Shown piece by piece: positions 11,674 to 34,200 of a stretch of DNA of 64,000 nucleotides. Every line of letters starts with the position of its first letter. Within the stretch, counting starts at the first letter, position 1. A program made the translations under genes and the position numbers. The notes under the pieces were generated by a model. That model saw only the letters and a program-made list of their open reading frames with translations. It was not told the DNA's origin and did no database searches. The DNA is from Kryptolebias marmoratus (lineage: Eukaryota > Chordata > Actinopteri > Cyprinodontiformes > Rivulidae), in contig NC_051446.1 of assembly GCF_001649575.2 (NCBI RefSeq), forward strand, positions 20,873,348 through 20,937,347, given 5' to 3'.

Positions 11674-14219
11674 TATGAAAACGCTGTAAATTTGTATAAA
11701 CTGTCAATCAAAGAAAAGACACAACAACTGCAGATAATTAGTACAAATCTGGGTCATAAAGCTGTCCTAGATCCAGTTGTTGTTGTTGTAACTCGATTAC
11801 AGCGCCAGATGGGAGGAGTTTCAAGCAACAAGACCGTGTTTGAAAGTAAAAGTAAACCGGTGACTTCATCCATCGTCTTACGTAACAAATGTCATCCTTC
11901 TGGCGTCCCAAGACGACGCTACAAGCTGAAACATGTGGAGCAGCAGAGGATGCACATCAAAAATTCAACATTTGCTTAATGTTTAATGTTATCATTGAAT
12001 AACATTCATTAAATTAAAGGCCAAGAATTTCTTCAAGGAATCCATATTACCTTTCATGCCAGGGTTTTACTCTAAGATCATCTAAGATTGATAAGTTTTG
12101 GTCAAACCTTGTAAATGATGTGTTCTGTTAGAGCTCAGAGCATGTGTTGTGAATGACTCTCAGTGACTACCACACTAACTTTTAGCTCAGTATCTGTAAA
12201 ACTGTCTGAGTTATAGCCATTTTTCTGTTTGCTCATGTTGATTAGCTGTGTCAGCCATATTAAAGTGGGGCAACTTCAAAAGTTCATTACCACCAATAGT
12301 TATTTTATGAGTTTCATTAACATTTGTGCAGTGGTTTATGAGATATTTTGCTAATAAACACTCTCACGTTCACACACAGACAAGCAAAAACATCATTGTG
12401 CTTTTAATAATGAAAATAAAACTGCAGAAACCTGCTGATTAATAAGCTTTTCATCCTCCCTGTAGTTCTTCAGATGAAATCCTCTGCAGTTTATCTGCTT
12501 TTCTAAATGAAAGTTACGTAATCCTCTTTGAATTGTAATTATATTTCTGTTTGTTTTGTACAAAATATATGTTTTATGTATTGTTTTATAAAGATGTCCA
12601 CATAAAAACCTCTCCGTCTGAGTGTATTTAGTTGGTGAAAAAAAAGAAGTCTCAGTCGAACGTAAGAAACAAGCACAATAATGGAGTTGTCCTTCAGATC
12701 ATCCAAAGCTTTCAAGGACAAAGCGACCCCCACCCCACACCAACAACCAACCTCTGCTCTGTGCGGTAAGTTGGGTGGCGCAGGAGGAAAGACAGCTGCT
12801 CATTCTGCTTATTACAGAAGGATGGATTCAGCAGCAAGATAAGGCTTACAGAAACACTCAACAAAGTTTCAAGGCCGCAGCTGCAGGAAGGAATCCGAGT
12901 CTGTCTCATTGATATGGATGCACTGCCTCCTACATGCCTAAAATGTGGATGCAATTTTACACCAGAGCCACTAGGTGATTCTAGTGATCTCAGGTATGTG
13001 AGCAATGTCTTTAAGTCACATTAATCAGCACCAGAAATTTGCATGACAATGGTTAAAACAAGATGTGAATGTAAATATCTTTCCTAACATGTCTGCAAAA
13101 CTGCAAATGAAAACTAAACTGGGAGAGTTAAATACTGCTCGATACAAAATTGTATAAACCCATAAATGCACAGTGAGGTAAAGCGCATTTCACCAGCAAA
13201 TACTATTTGTTCACATTTACAGTAAACATTATAGGTGAATAAAAACGTGTTTCCCAAAGAATGCACTAGTTATTGAAAGAAAATCCTAATTTTATTGAAC
13301 CTCTCGAGCCTGAATAAAAAAGGTTGAAACCTTTAACAAAAGGAAACATTACTGCTTTCTATCATTTTCATATTCTGCTCATTTACAGCTAAACATCCCC
13401 CCCGTGTGGTCATCTTAAAACTAACAACACCAAAACAAAAAAGTGGTTGTTATGTGCAGTGTAGTGTAGTTATTTGTAATTCGTGCAGTGTTTTTTCACC
13501 AAAAAAATCTACAATTATACATTCTCATTGAGGAAATAATATTATATTTTAAAGACATAAACATTATAATTAAAAAGCTAAGACAAACAATTTTATTACG
13601 TATTAATAATGGGCTTCCAATCCTAATAAAACTACAATAAGCAAAGCAAATCTGTAAATTGAAGAGCAGAACTGACTTACACAAGAAAGAATTTACAGTC
13701 TTTTTTCATCTCTTATTCACTAAATCATGTAGACTTGTTTCAACATAAATAAGTGCTTATTTTTATTCTACATTATTCATTTATTACTTACAGAACAGGG
13801 CAAACAGTAAAATCCTATTTATAAAGTAAAGGAAATAAGTTGTTCTTTTTTATATAAACTAATACAAATTACATCAAAATGACCTTCTAATCTTTACATG
13901 TCCTAAAATATGATATTTAGGTGTTAATTTTATTTAATTAAATCTTTACCTATGCAGTGCTGTGCAAAAGTTTAAAACCAGGCTTCCTGAAGGTCTTTGA
14001 ACGTTTTTCTTTGGATTTTACCAGCTTTTTCTTTCCTTTTCTGTCCTGGTTTCGTAACTGACCGTGACAGCGGTGTGTTTTGTTCCACAGGTATCCATTA
14101 AAAATGTAAATTTGGAGTTTTAATTAACTGTATGAGCCTTTTTATGCTCACTTTGTCCATTGATCAAATCACCGCTTGACCGACTCCAAACCCCAACAGT
14201 GTGGTTCGTTGAGTCGTTT
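11674..14219. other. Intergenic DNA between fshr and fbxo11
   Basis: No gene was recognised. The interval is AT-rich and contains one copy of the dispersed ATATCTCATGAAC-type repeat at about 12130-12365, listed separately. At about 13955-13980 there is CAGTGCTGTGCAAAAGT, which resembles a transposon end, but no partner end was found. A 95-codon ORF overlapping the 3' UTR (11692-11979) shows no domain. Confidence 0.5.
12130..12365 (-). repeat. Dispersed repeat, ATATCTCATGAAC family
   Basis: Reads GTGAATGACTCTCAGTGACT, then GTTATAGCCATTTTTCTGTT, and ends GAGATATTTTGCTAATAAAC. The same ordered blocks recur at about 27415, 31000, 61255 and 61545 in this orientation and at 28869, 40275, 55428, 58495 and 62178 in the opposite one. 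No ORF or pol III promoter was seen, so the class is unknown. Confidence 0.65.
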
Positions 14220-14586
14220 TGTTACAACGCTTCCGATTGGTTGCGGCTGTAAGATGTTATGAAACGCCGCACGTGATTGGTCGAACTGACGTTCTGTTCT
14301 TCTTTTTTTTATTATTATTCTCGCGATTGTTTCCCGTGTGGGTTAATGGCTCCTCCTGCTACGAAGAGAGAGACGGAGCTGGCACCGAGCGGCGAAACTG
14401 GGTAGTTGAGACACCACGTAGAAAAAAAAGAATACATTTACACCCCAAATACCAGTGTGTTTTTAGCACATTTGCTTTAGGGGTGTCTGGGAAAAGGGTT
14501 GTCTCGCTGGCAGTTTCAGTCGAGGGCAACATTTAGCAGCGGGCGGTCGAGGATAGCGGTCTATTTTTCGACAACCAACTCCCCAG
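14220..14586 (+). promoter_or_regulatory. fbxo11: Probable fbxo11 promoter and 5' UTR
   Basis: Two inverted CCAAT boxes (ATTGG) sit at 14236-14240 and 14276-14280, about 40 bases apart. CpG dinucleotides become frequent from here to about 15.4 kb, as in a housekeeping CpG-island promoter. No TATA box was seen. The start codon follows at 14587. Confidence 0.5.
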
Positions 14587-24312
<9,726 letters not shown>

Positions 24313-25610
24313 AGGCGTCCGGCTGAGCGAAACGCCCTCAGATAAGCATACACACAAAAAAAGAAAACACGTTACATTGCACACGGCCACACACACAGTT
24401 CCATGCACGCATCCACCAGCAGCTAAAAGGAGCCCAGAGAGACTCTGATCGTGGCGCTCTCGGATTGGGATCCAAGCGGAAGAGGCTGCCAAGAGGAAGC
24501 GGCTTCCTCTGGCTGCAGCCGGACTCGCTGCTGCAGGTCACCAGAGGGAGCTGAAGACGAAGTGACAGAACGGCCTGAAGAGATTCCTCCCCGGGAGTTA
24601 TTTCTCACCGCAGTCTGTGAACGGAGGAGATGAGAGAAGGGCTTTCTTGTGAGGGGCTGATGAAGGTCAGCTGGTGGCACTTGAAGCACGAAGATCTGCC
24701 CCCACCCACCCACCCGGTTTTATCCTCTTCTTCTTATTCTTCTTGACAACTGCTGTCCAAAAAAAAGAGAAACAAAAAAAATAGGACTTCCTGCTTCCTC
24801 GCAGCTGCCAACCCCGTTGGATGCTCAGACAGTTGTAACTAGGCAATGGATGTGTGAATGTTGCGCTGTGTGGATAAAAAAACAAAAAAACAACATAATT
24901 GTGTGTCTGATGGAGCACTTGGGCCTTTTTTTAAAAAAAAGAAAAAAAATGTTCTGATCAATGAATTTTATTTCAATTCTTTCTCATGTAGTTTTGTATT
25001 TTCAAGCAAAAAGCTGACTGTATTTGAATGTCTTTTATTTTATTATATATTATAATTATTATTATTTTTCTTTGGTTAACGTCCCCACTCCACCCCTCCA
25101 CCTCGTCGAACTGCAGAAACTCAAACGTCCCAGTGCTGAAATTCTTTCTGTGAAAGAGAAACTCGTTTAAACACTATAAAACCCTCTCCTGCGTGTTAGT
25201 TTAAATGACAGGTGGAGTGGCTCCACGGTTGTATAAAGAGGTGTGTAAATGTGCTTGTGTACAGTGCAAGTTGTGCGAGTGTGTGTGTGTGTGTTTATAT
25301 GTTGATCCAGTCAGTGTTTTGTGGAGAGGGTTTCTAATAGGAGGCAACCAAGCTCCTTTTTGTTTTTTTAACTGGAACTAAAGTCAGTCTGCAGTCGCCC
25401 CCTCCCGTCCTCCCCTCCTCCAGTGTATCGTGGTGACTTTGGCTCCTCATGCAGCCTGAATCGTATGCATGTATCATAACATCTAGACTTAATATATTGT
25501 GAAGTATTCAATAACCATTATGTAGATGCTAGTTGGAATTCAAAAAGGGGTATACTTTCTTAGAAAGACAAAAGAAAAAAACGAAAACTTGCCATTTCTA
25601 AGAAAATAAA
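24313..25610 (+). terminator. fbxo11: fbxo11 3' UTR and poly(A) signal
   Basis: About 1.3 kb after the stop codon, AATAAA lies at 25605-25610 followed by a T-rich stretch. No coding exon was recognised in between. The sequence has A-rich and GT-rich runs, consistent with a long 3' UTR. Confidence 0.65.
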
Positions 25611-25626
25611 ACTTTATTAGATCAAA

Positions 25627-28230
25627 GACGTCTGTGTTTTGTTTCAGCTGGACCTTGTGTAACTGCTATCATCTTATTAACTTGGGTGTTTGTGGCTGAA
25701 AAGTCGACGCTTGAGTCGTTTTGCTGGTTTGATTTAACCCTTTCAAAGCCACGGGGGTCACCGGTGACGCCGCGGCACACGTGTATTTCAAATTACCGCA
25801 ACTCCTCGCTACTTTGTGCAATTTTATTCGTTCAAACTGCCCCTGAAAGCTGTGAGACGGGGCTTTCTGGTGCTTTTACTCCCATGTGGGGTTATGGTTC
25901 CCCACGTCTTGATGGATAATTTGCACCAAAAGGAGTCGCCAGAGTAATAAATCTGCAATGGATTTACAATTTTTAGATAATTTGATAGTTGATGTGTGAA
26001 AAAAAAACTCCTAAAAACTTAAAAGTGTGATTGTGTAGAAACTATAAAACATTAAAACGCCAGCTCGGACATGTAAAAGTCCAACTTTCCGTGACTCAGT
26101 TAAATATTGAATTGTTTTGGTCTTTCTGAGCTGCGAAACATTTAATCACGTTTCACCGAAAACATTTTTTCTTGCAGTTTTTGGTTAATTTTATCTGCAA
26201 TGTGCAACAGACTGCCACTACAAAACCGCAGCACATTATTTCCAAGCAAGAAGCACATTTTGGTGTATACTTTTTACGATTTATTTCAAGGCTTTGCTGC
26301 AAGATTCGGGACATATTTTGGACAGGATAGGAAGAAGTTGACTCTTAGCTTCAGACAAAACTCTTAAAAAAATGAGAAAAAGCAGCAGAAACCAACTAAC
26401 CTGAGTTAAATGTTTAAAAGCTGCATGCAAGTGTTGTATGAAATGTGTTTAGCTCTGAATTAACTACCAGCTGAGTAAATTATGAGCATATTAATTAATC
26501 TGTAAACTAAAAATGTTTATGGCAGAGATAGACGTAAACCAGCAGGGGGCAGCATTTCTGCTATTTTGTCTTGTTGGAATGTTAGGATCTCTTAGTTCTA
26601 ATTAAAGAAAGAGGATGAAGAGGGGGAAAAAATAATCCAGTGGTTGAATAACGAAGTATTTAGTTAAACGAGCGACATGAACTCATTTTAACAGCTCAGT
26701 GGGAACACCTTCATACAGTTCTGCGTGAATATGGAACATTTTTAAGAACAATTTCTCAGAGAAAAAACATTTTGTTTAAAGCAGTGGTTTAAAGTCCAGG
26801 CTGGGTTTGATCTTTTTCATCAGTAACTAATTTATTTAAAACCAGGGCACTGGTTTTTAAATCTATTTGCTTAGCAGCCCTCAGAAGTAATGACTTGTTT
26901 AAATTAACCACTGTGACTTTAATTAACTTGAGTAATAAATGAAGTACACTCACCTGTATTGAAGCATAGAGGTGTGAGTATAATGATGTGGGTGTAGAAG
27001 TAACCCATACCTTAACTACAGCAAATATAGTATTAAAAAGACAAATTAAGAAGCTACAGACTCCAATTAAAGCATCCAGTCAGTCTTCTATAGGGGAGAG
27101 CCTTGATTACTGTAAAACTCGCAGGAATTGATGCAGAACACAAGCTTGACCCGAGTTTCCTGGAAACCCCGATCAGCTGACGGCGTGTTTGTCTCGACAC
27201 GGCGAACAGTGCCGTTTCAAATGTTTGTGGATCGCTCCACGTCTGGGAGACCGCGCCGTTCTCAGAAGCTCGAGCGTCCCAACGTGGGACTCAAAGCTCG
27301 TTTTGAGCCCAAACGTGTTTTTAAAAAGGCTCGGCTAACAAAGATGTTCTTCTGATGAGAAGGGAGGACATTACAGAAGTTTTCAGTTCGACCTTGGACC
27401 TGGAAGACGCGTTAGCGCTCAGAGTACGCGTCGTGATCAGTTACTACCACACCCAGCTTTAGCTCGGCATCTAAAACCGAGTTATAGCCCTTTACGTGTT
27501 CGCTAAGGTCAATTAGCTGTGAATAGAGTTGACTTCAAAAGCTGAGGTTTAGGAGGTATTTTGCTAACAGACAAACGGGGGTTGATGCTCAGGGCTATGG
27601 GTGACGCTCGGAGAGTCATGAATGATTTTCAGCGATTAGCGCTCCAATTTTTTGCTCAATATCTGTAAAATCTAAAGAGTTGTAGCCATTTTTGTGTTTC
27701 CAACGCAGCCAGCAAGTGATCCTAAAGACAGCTTGGGACAAGATGGAACTGGAACCCATCTTTGATTGGTCTGCTCTTTAAGTTAAGACCCAAATGGAGA
27801 AATCTGGACAATTAGAATCACATATTTACCGACAGAATGACGTCCCTAAATGCAGGTGAATTTAACACCTTTTCGGGCATAGGAGTATATTTATCGGAGT
27901 AAGGAACTGGACACAAGCCGTCTCCTTTTCCGTGCGTCAGCTCAGACTTCTTCAGGGGAAAACTTGAATTACACACAGCTAAACCCGTGTTGCAATTTTA
28001 TCAAATGTGACCAACAGAGGAAACATTCAAGAACGCAGCCCTGACAGCAGAAAAGCCAACACGAATGAATCGATGAGAAGTGTGGCGAACAGCTAAACAT
28101 GGCCGCCCCCACATTATACAGGAGTTCTTGGAAACCTCAGCCGGATAAAGACGAGCTTGTTTTGACACAGCGAGCTTCAGAAAGCGGCGTTTTAAACCCC
28201 AGAAAGTCCTGGTTTATTTATAAAGACCAA
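25627..28230. other. Convergent intergenic DNA between fbxo11 and msh2
   Basis: The two genes end tail-to-tail here. No gene was recognised. Dispersed-repeat remnants occupy about 27415-27725. Two weak ORFs (27128-27355 and 28099-28296) share the phrase SWKP followed by similar spacing, suggesting they are diverged copies of one repeat rather than genes. A TTAACCCTTTCA motif at 25734-25745 looks like a piggyBac-type end, but no partner was found. Confidence 0.5.
27415..27725 (-). repeat. Two tandem remnants of the ATATCTCATGAAC dispersed repeat
   Basis: The first unit (about 27415-27585) has CAGTTACTACCACACCCAGC, GAGTTATAGCC and AGGTATTTTGCTAACAGACAA. A second partial unit (about 27585-27725) restarts with GAGTCATGAATGATTTTCAG and GAGTTGTAGCCATTTTTGTG. 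Head-to-tail duplication is also seen for this family at 61.2-61.8 kb. Confidence 0.55.
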
Positions 28231-28239
28231 CTCTTTATT
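28213..28239 (-). terminator. msh2: Candidate msh2 poly(A) signals
   Basis: On the minus strand AATAAA occurs at 28239-28234 and again at 28218-28213, about 55 and 75 bases after the msh2 stop codon. Either would give a very short 3' UTR. Confidence 0.5.
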
Positions 28240-28292
28240 GAAAAACTATACAGGAACTCTAGTTTGGTTTTTCTCGGCTTTAGGTTGAAAAA

Positions 28293-31200
28293 TTAGGCGG
28301 TTTTTACAGAAACGCAGCGAGCGAGGAGGCCACTGATGTACGCGTTCTTGGACACCAACTCCTGCTTCATTCTCCTGAGTTCCTCCTTCACCTCCTCCTC
28401 TGTCATGGTGGCAACAGGAAGACACTTCACCTTCTGCAGGAAGTCCTGGATCAGATCTTCTCCCTCCTGGAAACACAGCAGAACGCCGTCTTTAACGTGT
28501 CAGGAAGTCCAAGTCGTTATTTACGGCGGAACTCTTCAAAACAAAGCCCTACTTGTTTGTCCGTGCGCCGTCTCTTGGCCTCCGGCTCCCCCTCCTGCTT
28601 CAGATGATCCCCTGCAGGTTCCTGGAACTCCTCCAGCTCCTCCGCCTTCTCCTTCGCCACCGCCAGCACTGACGCGGGGAAGCACGCCAGCTCGGCAACA
28701 TGGATCCCGAAGCTCTGGTCACACACGCCTGAAGACACTTCAGTTCGTTAGCTTGTTTGTTTGTCAGTATTTAGACTTCATTTACCAGATTAGTGAAGTA
28801 AATCAACAGTGTGTTTCTTATTTATGACAGTTAGGTGCTGGAGTCGAGGTACGACGGGCCAATCAACATTGTATTTGTCATGTTAGCAAAATATCTCATG
28901 AACTACTGGATGGGCTTTAATGAAACTCTCAGACAGTTATCATTAGATGTAGAAAGTATGAACTTTCATGGCTCCCATCTCCTGAATGAGACGAACATTT
29001 TGATACAGTTAGATTGCAGAAACATACAGGAAGTGGCTCAGGAGGTCGGGGTTCGCCCTGTAACGGGGGGGTTGCCTCAGGGCAGCTGTGGCTACAATGT
29101 AGCTCACCACCATCAGTGTGTGGATGAGTGGATGAATGGGTGAATGACCGAATGCAGTGTGAGGCACTCTGGGGTCCTTGGACTAGATAAAGTGCTTTAC
29201 AAGTGCAGGCCTTTATGGACAAATAAAAGAAAACAGGAAAACAAAAGTGTGGGTGCTGAATTGTAACTCAACAGAAAATGTTTGGGTAAAGAAAAAGCAG
29301 GGAAGGAGGAGGAGGAGGACTTTGTCGCCCGCCGACCTGCTCTGACTCTGTACAGCATGGTGAGGGTGTTGTGGGACGTCAGGGCGGTGACGTGCAGGTT
29401 GTGGACGGTGGGCTGCTGCATCGCCAGCGCCGTCAGCTCGTGGAAGTGAGTGGCAAACAGGCAGAAGCAGCCGATCTTGGAGGCGACGTGCTCGCTGATG
29501 GCCCAGGCCAGCCCGAAGCCGTCGTACGTGGACGTCCCTCGGCCGAGCTCGTCGATGATGATGAGCGAGCTCTCCGTGGCTGAGCTGCGGGGACGGCGTG
29601 GCGCGTGAGAAAATTGGCGCGCGCACGTCATTTGCTTTCAGCGAAGGTGCGTTTGTCCTTACCGCAGAATGGCAGCGGTCTCCAACATCTCAGACATGAA
29701 GGTGGACACCCCTTTCACCTGGCTGTCTCCAGCTCCCACTCGAGCCAGGACGCTGTCAATCACACTTAGCTCCGCCTTTTCACATGGCACGAAGCAGCCA
29801 ATCTGCGCCATCAAAGCGATCAATCCCACCTGCCGGATGAACGTCGACTTGCCGCCCATGTTCGGTCCTGTAGACATGATGAAGAGTTAGCCGTAAGTCG
29901 ACCCAGCCTCTCGTCTTCGCTCTGCCGCGGCGTCTCTCACCCGTTATAATGTAGAAGCTCTTCTCGCCCTGGACGAAGGTGATGTCGTTCGGTATGAAGG
30001 CGGTGTCGGCGTCCGTCTCCATGCAGGGATGTCTAGCCTGCAGCAGCTCCAAGCGCCTGCAGCCGCCATCTAAGATCCGGGGCCGGACGTAAGGGACGGG
30101 AGCGGAAACGGCCGCCACGGCGAAACTCGCCACGGCGTCCAGCTGCGCCACGACGTCATTCAGCGCCTGCAGGGGATCCACGTAACCTGGAGTTGCATAA
30201 TCATTCAAAATTCTTTAATGAATTATCACTGACAAGAGCCTGGAGTGTGTTCAAAAAAAACTTTTAAATTGATTTAAAAAAAAAAAAGAAACTGCAGAAA
30301 ACCTAAACCTCACCAAAGCTAATTGAAATTAGAAAACTTGAAAAGATGTTACAGTTTTTGACCTTTGGAGGAAATGTGAAATAAATCAATTTCTTAAAAG
30401 CCACATAAGGGAGTTTACAGATGTTAGCGCGCATTTTTTTCCACGTAGCGAAGACACCATCGAATCTTGTGTTGGGTAAAATCGATGCCACGCTGATGAG
30501 GAGCATGTGATAAGAATCGGTACCTGAGGCGATGTTAATGATCTCCTTGACGATGGCGTTCTGGGCCTCCTCGTACTCCTCCCTGCTCTTCGTGTACTCC
30601 TCATTCAGAGAGCTCAGCTTGCTGCAGACACGTGAAAAAAATGGGGGAAGGAGTGGGGTAAAACAAAAAAAAAATTAAAAAATAAATAAAAGGTCAGGCC
30701 CGTCAGCTGACAGTCAGAGAGGGCTCATCCCGTGCTGACCTCGGACGTGTGACGCAGCGGGACGGACCTGTTTGTGAAGCGGACGCCGTTCTTCTGAACG
30801 TCCAGCGTGGTGAACTTCTTGTTGTTCCTCAGGCTCTTCTCCTCCTTGCACGTGACCCTCAGGTAGAAACCCAGCACGGCGTTGGACTCCAGCTTCACCG
30901 TCTTACCGGCTTCCAGACCTGAAGCGCAGAAAGACCCAACCGCTCGCTCAGATTACAACAGCAAAGCCTCATGTTGAGAAACGACGGGGCTCATAACATC
31001 ACGCATGATCTCATGCCTCAGGGTCAGGGTTGTGTTGAGAAGGACTCTCAGCTACTTCCAAATCAAACTTCAGCTCAATGTCTTTAAAACTTACAGCGTT
31101 GCAGCCATTTTGAATCAGCTGTAGATGTACGTCCGACAGTTACTTTCTGCAAGCGTCATTAAAACTCATCCAGACATTTCAGTAACAGACAGGCACAAGC

Positions 31201-34200
31201 ACTTATGCAAAAATTGTTCTTGTGAACTCAATAACTGAAAACACAGATTTCTATGTTTACGAGGGCTCCATAAAAAGTCTTATCAAGTTTTTTATTAGGC
31301 ATAGATTAATAAAATATATCAATCTAAGCTAATCAGAATCTTTGAGATTCTGGCTGATTTTTTTATGTGAAATGACAGAAGGTTAGTTTTTTTTTTTTAA
31401 TGTGCAGCTTCCAAAACAGCAGCAGCCAGGTGCTGATAATCAAACAAACTGATCTATAAAAGCAGATGTTTTTTGTTAGATAACACCAAGGAAGGAAGAA
31501 AGTCATCAGCAAGGATTTTAGAGATGTGGTTTGCAGCTGGCAAGTTGAAACTATTTACAAGATAGTTGCCAAAACTCAAAAATACTAATAACTAAAAAAC
31601 AAACATTACATTTAAAGACTTCACAGTTAAATGTTCAGGTTTGTGGCAGTTCGTTTAGGCAACTTTGGAAGATTTATCAGAAAAAAAAGCCTCTTTCTCT
31701 TTTGAGAGGTTTTTGGCAGAACAACTTTGTTTTGCAAAACAGCAGCTAAAGAAACCACAAGCCGTCTGATAGAAGCTGTTCTTTGGACAGACGAGAACAA
31801 AACGAAGACGTCTGATTACAACGACGTGTCACAAAACGTTCTTCGGACAGCTGGGAACAAAGATGTCTGATTACAATGCACGTCGTGTCATCTGGCAAAA
31901 AAAAAAAAACCCAGCACATCAGCACAAACACCACGTGCCAACTGTCGAGCACGGCGGTGGAAGGCGGTGATATGGGCTTGGTTTGCAGCCATGATCTGAC
32001 TGGGAAACTCTTAAGAGTCTGATGTGAGGCCACCTGTCCGATCAGGTGATCCCAGCAAACTCACAACAAAATGGCTGAAAAGGAAAAGAAGTCCGGACCC
32101 TAACCCGGTTCAAACGGAATGACGGCGGGCAGAACGCCAGCAGATACCAGCGAACCAAAACTGCTCCTTCAAAAAGTGAGACTTCAGAATATCGTAGCTA
32201 AAGATTGTCCTCGTTTGGAAAGACGATGTAAATAACTATTTACATCCCAGTTTTTAACATTCCGCTGCTAGTCGAACGATAGAACTGCCACCAACAGAAA
32301 TATTTATCCTCAAATATTTTAAGATTTAATTCAAGAGCTTAAACTTTCTATCAGGTCGGAGTTTAAACAGTTGCATTCAAACTCAGATCCTGTGGATATC
32401 TCAGTGATGAGAAGACTTTTTAGTCAGGCGTGATGGGAGCCAAATTTAAAGCTTTGGATACATTAGACTGCACATGACACCCACGTGGGGAGAATAATTA
32501 GCTCAGGCTTTTTGTCACAGAACTCTTAAAATCACTTTAGACAAGCAATCCTCTTAAAAACGAAGCAAAAAAAACCCCAACAGTCTATAACCTTCTCATA
32601 TGAAACTGAAGCCCTTTTTTATGTTTGTGTTCATGGGATCACCTAATTCTCTGGCTGCACTGCTCAGCGCAGCCTGCATGCTTTTTTCCAGGGCGTCCAT
32701 CTTTTCTCTCAGCTCACTCAAAACCGGATCAAACGACGCCTTCACCAGGAACTCGTGGTGTTCGATCTACACGGGGGTCGCACAAGGCACAGAAGAATGA
32801 CACATGTAGAGAAGAAGTAAAGGCAAAAAAAATTAAACATATACATGCAAGCATTTAGAGATGAACACCTGGTTCATGTCCAGCGTGGTTTCAATCATCT
32901 CCTGGTACTTTGTGAAATCTGTCTGCAGGTCTCTGAGAGGAGAGGTGAACACCGCCTGCAGCAACACCTGGTAGCTGCCTAAAACACACACACACACGTT
33001 GAAGCGGAGGCTTAAAACACACGTTCATCTCACCTGCAGGTCTGCGCGTACCGGAGTATCTGTCCAGCGCCGCCACGAGGCCGGGGAGCTGGCTCACGGC
33101 CTGGTGGACGCGGTAGCAGTCCTGCAGGGTCGCAGTGTGACGGTGGAACTTCTTGGCCAGGCGGTGAAGGTCGGGGAAGCGGCGCAGCAGGTCCTCCTGA
33201 CAAGTCTGCCGTAGCTCCGAGTCGCACACGAACCCGTCCACCAGGTCCAGCCTGTGAGCAAACATTTGTGGCGTAAACGTCCTGCGGAAGACCCCGATCG
33301 TCCAGACCTCTCCCCCCATATTATTACCTCTCCTCTATTTTGGTTTTGTCCATGAGCGGCTGTTTGATCCACTGGTTGACCAGCCTCTGCCCCTGCGGAG
33401 TTCGACACTTGTTCAACAAGCCGGCCAATGAATGAGCTCCGCTGGTGTCATCAGGGGAACCCTGGAGGAAAGCATTGAAACACATAAGATATTGATCGGA
33501 TCGATCAGGACAAAATATTTAAGCCGATTTGAATTTTACTGGATTATAAGTTTTAAATCTTTGGCTGGTTTGAGCTTTCTCTCTCTTACGTTTGTTTTAG
33601 TTGGGGCTCCCATCCCTCTTATCTATTTTATTTTATCTTTTAGGAGTTTGTAAATCCAATTTAAGTTCCCACATCTACTTTGGAGACACGCCATCTCATC
33701 CTCTCACAAATTTATGATTTTATACAAAAATACGCAAACCTGACATCCTTTTCTACGTGAAACGAGCTCTAACAAGAGGAAACAGTGGCGCCCCGTGACG
33801 CTGGTCACCTTCACTGACCTGGAAGAGGTTGAGAGCCCTGACGGCAGCGTGGTCCAACCTCATGTACTGACCGAGCTGCAGCGTGGTGAGACTGAAGGAG
33901 TTGAAGTTGGACTCGTCAGAGAGCAGCTCGAGGAAGCGCACCACTGCAGCCAAACACGACATGGCCACCTGGGAATGAAGCCACGTTTAAAACCTGAAGT
34001 CAAACTTTTAGTTAACTAAAATGCTGGCACGGTCTGCACGAACAGCAAAAAATGACATCACTATCTATCTTACATCTTCCTCAGTTTATCTCTAGCATGA
34101 CTTGTTTTAGATAAGTTTAGTTACATCCTAATTTCCTAGCTTAGTTTTTTTATCTGTTTATGTTACTTTTAATCATTTATTTCACTAGGATTACCTTAGC

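Noticed and set aside
11692..11979. 95-codon plus-strand ORF after fshr
   Set aside because: Overlaps the 3' UTR end; no domain, no promoter, no splice partner.
25734..25760. Second piggyBac-like MITE starting TTAACCCTTTCA
   Set aside because: Only one end found; no matching inverted end with TTAA nearby.
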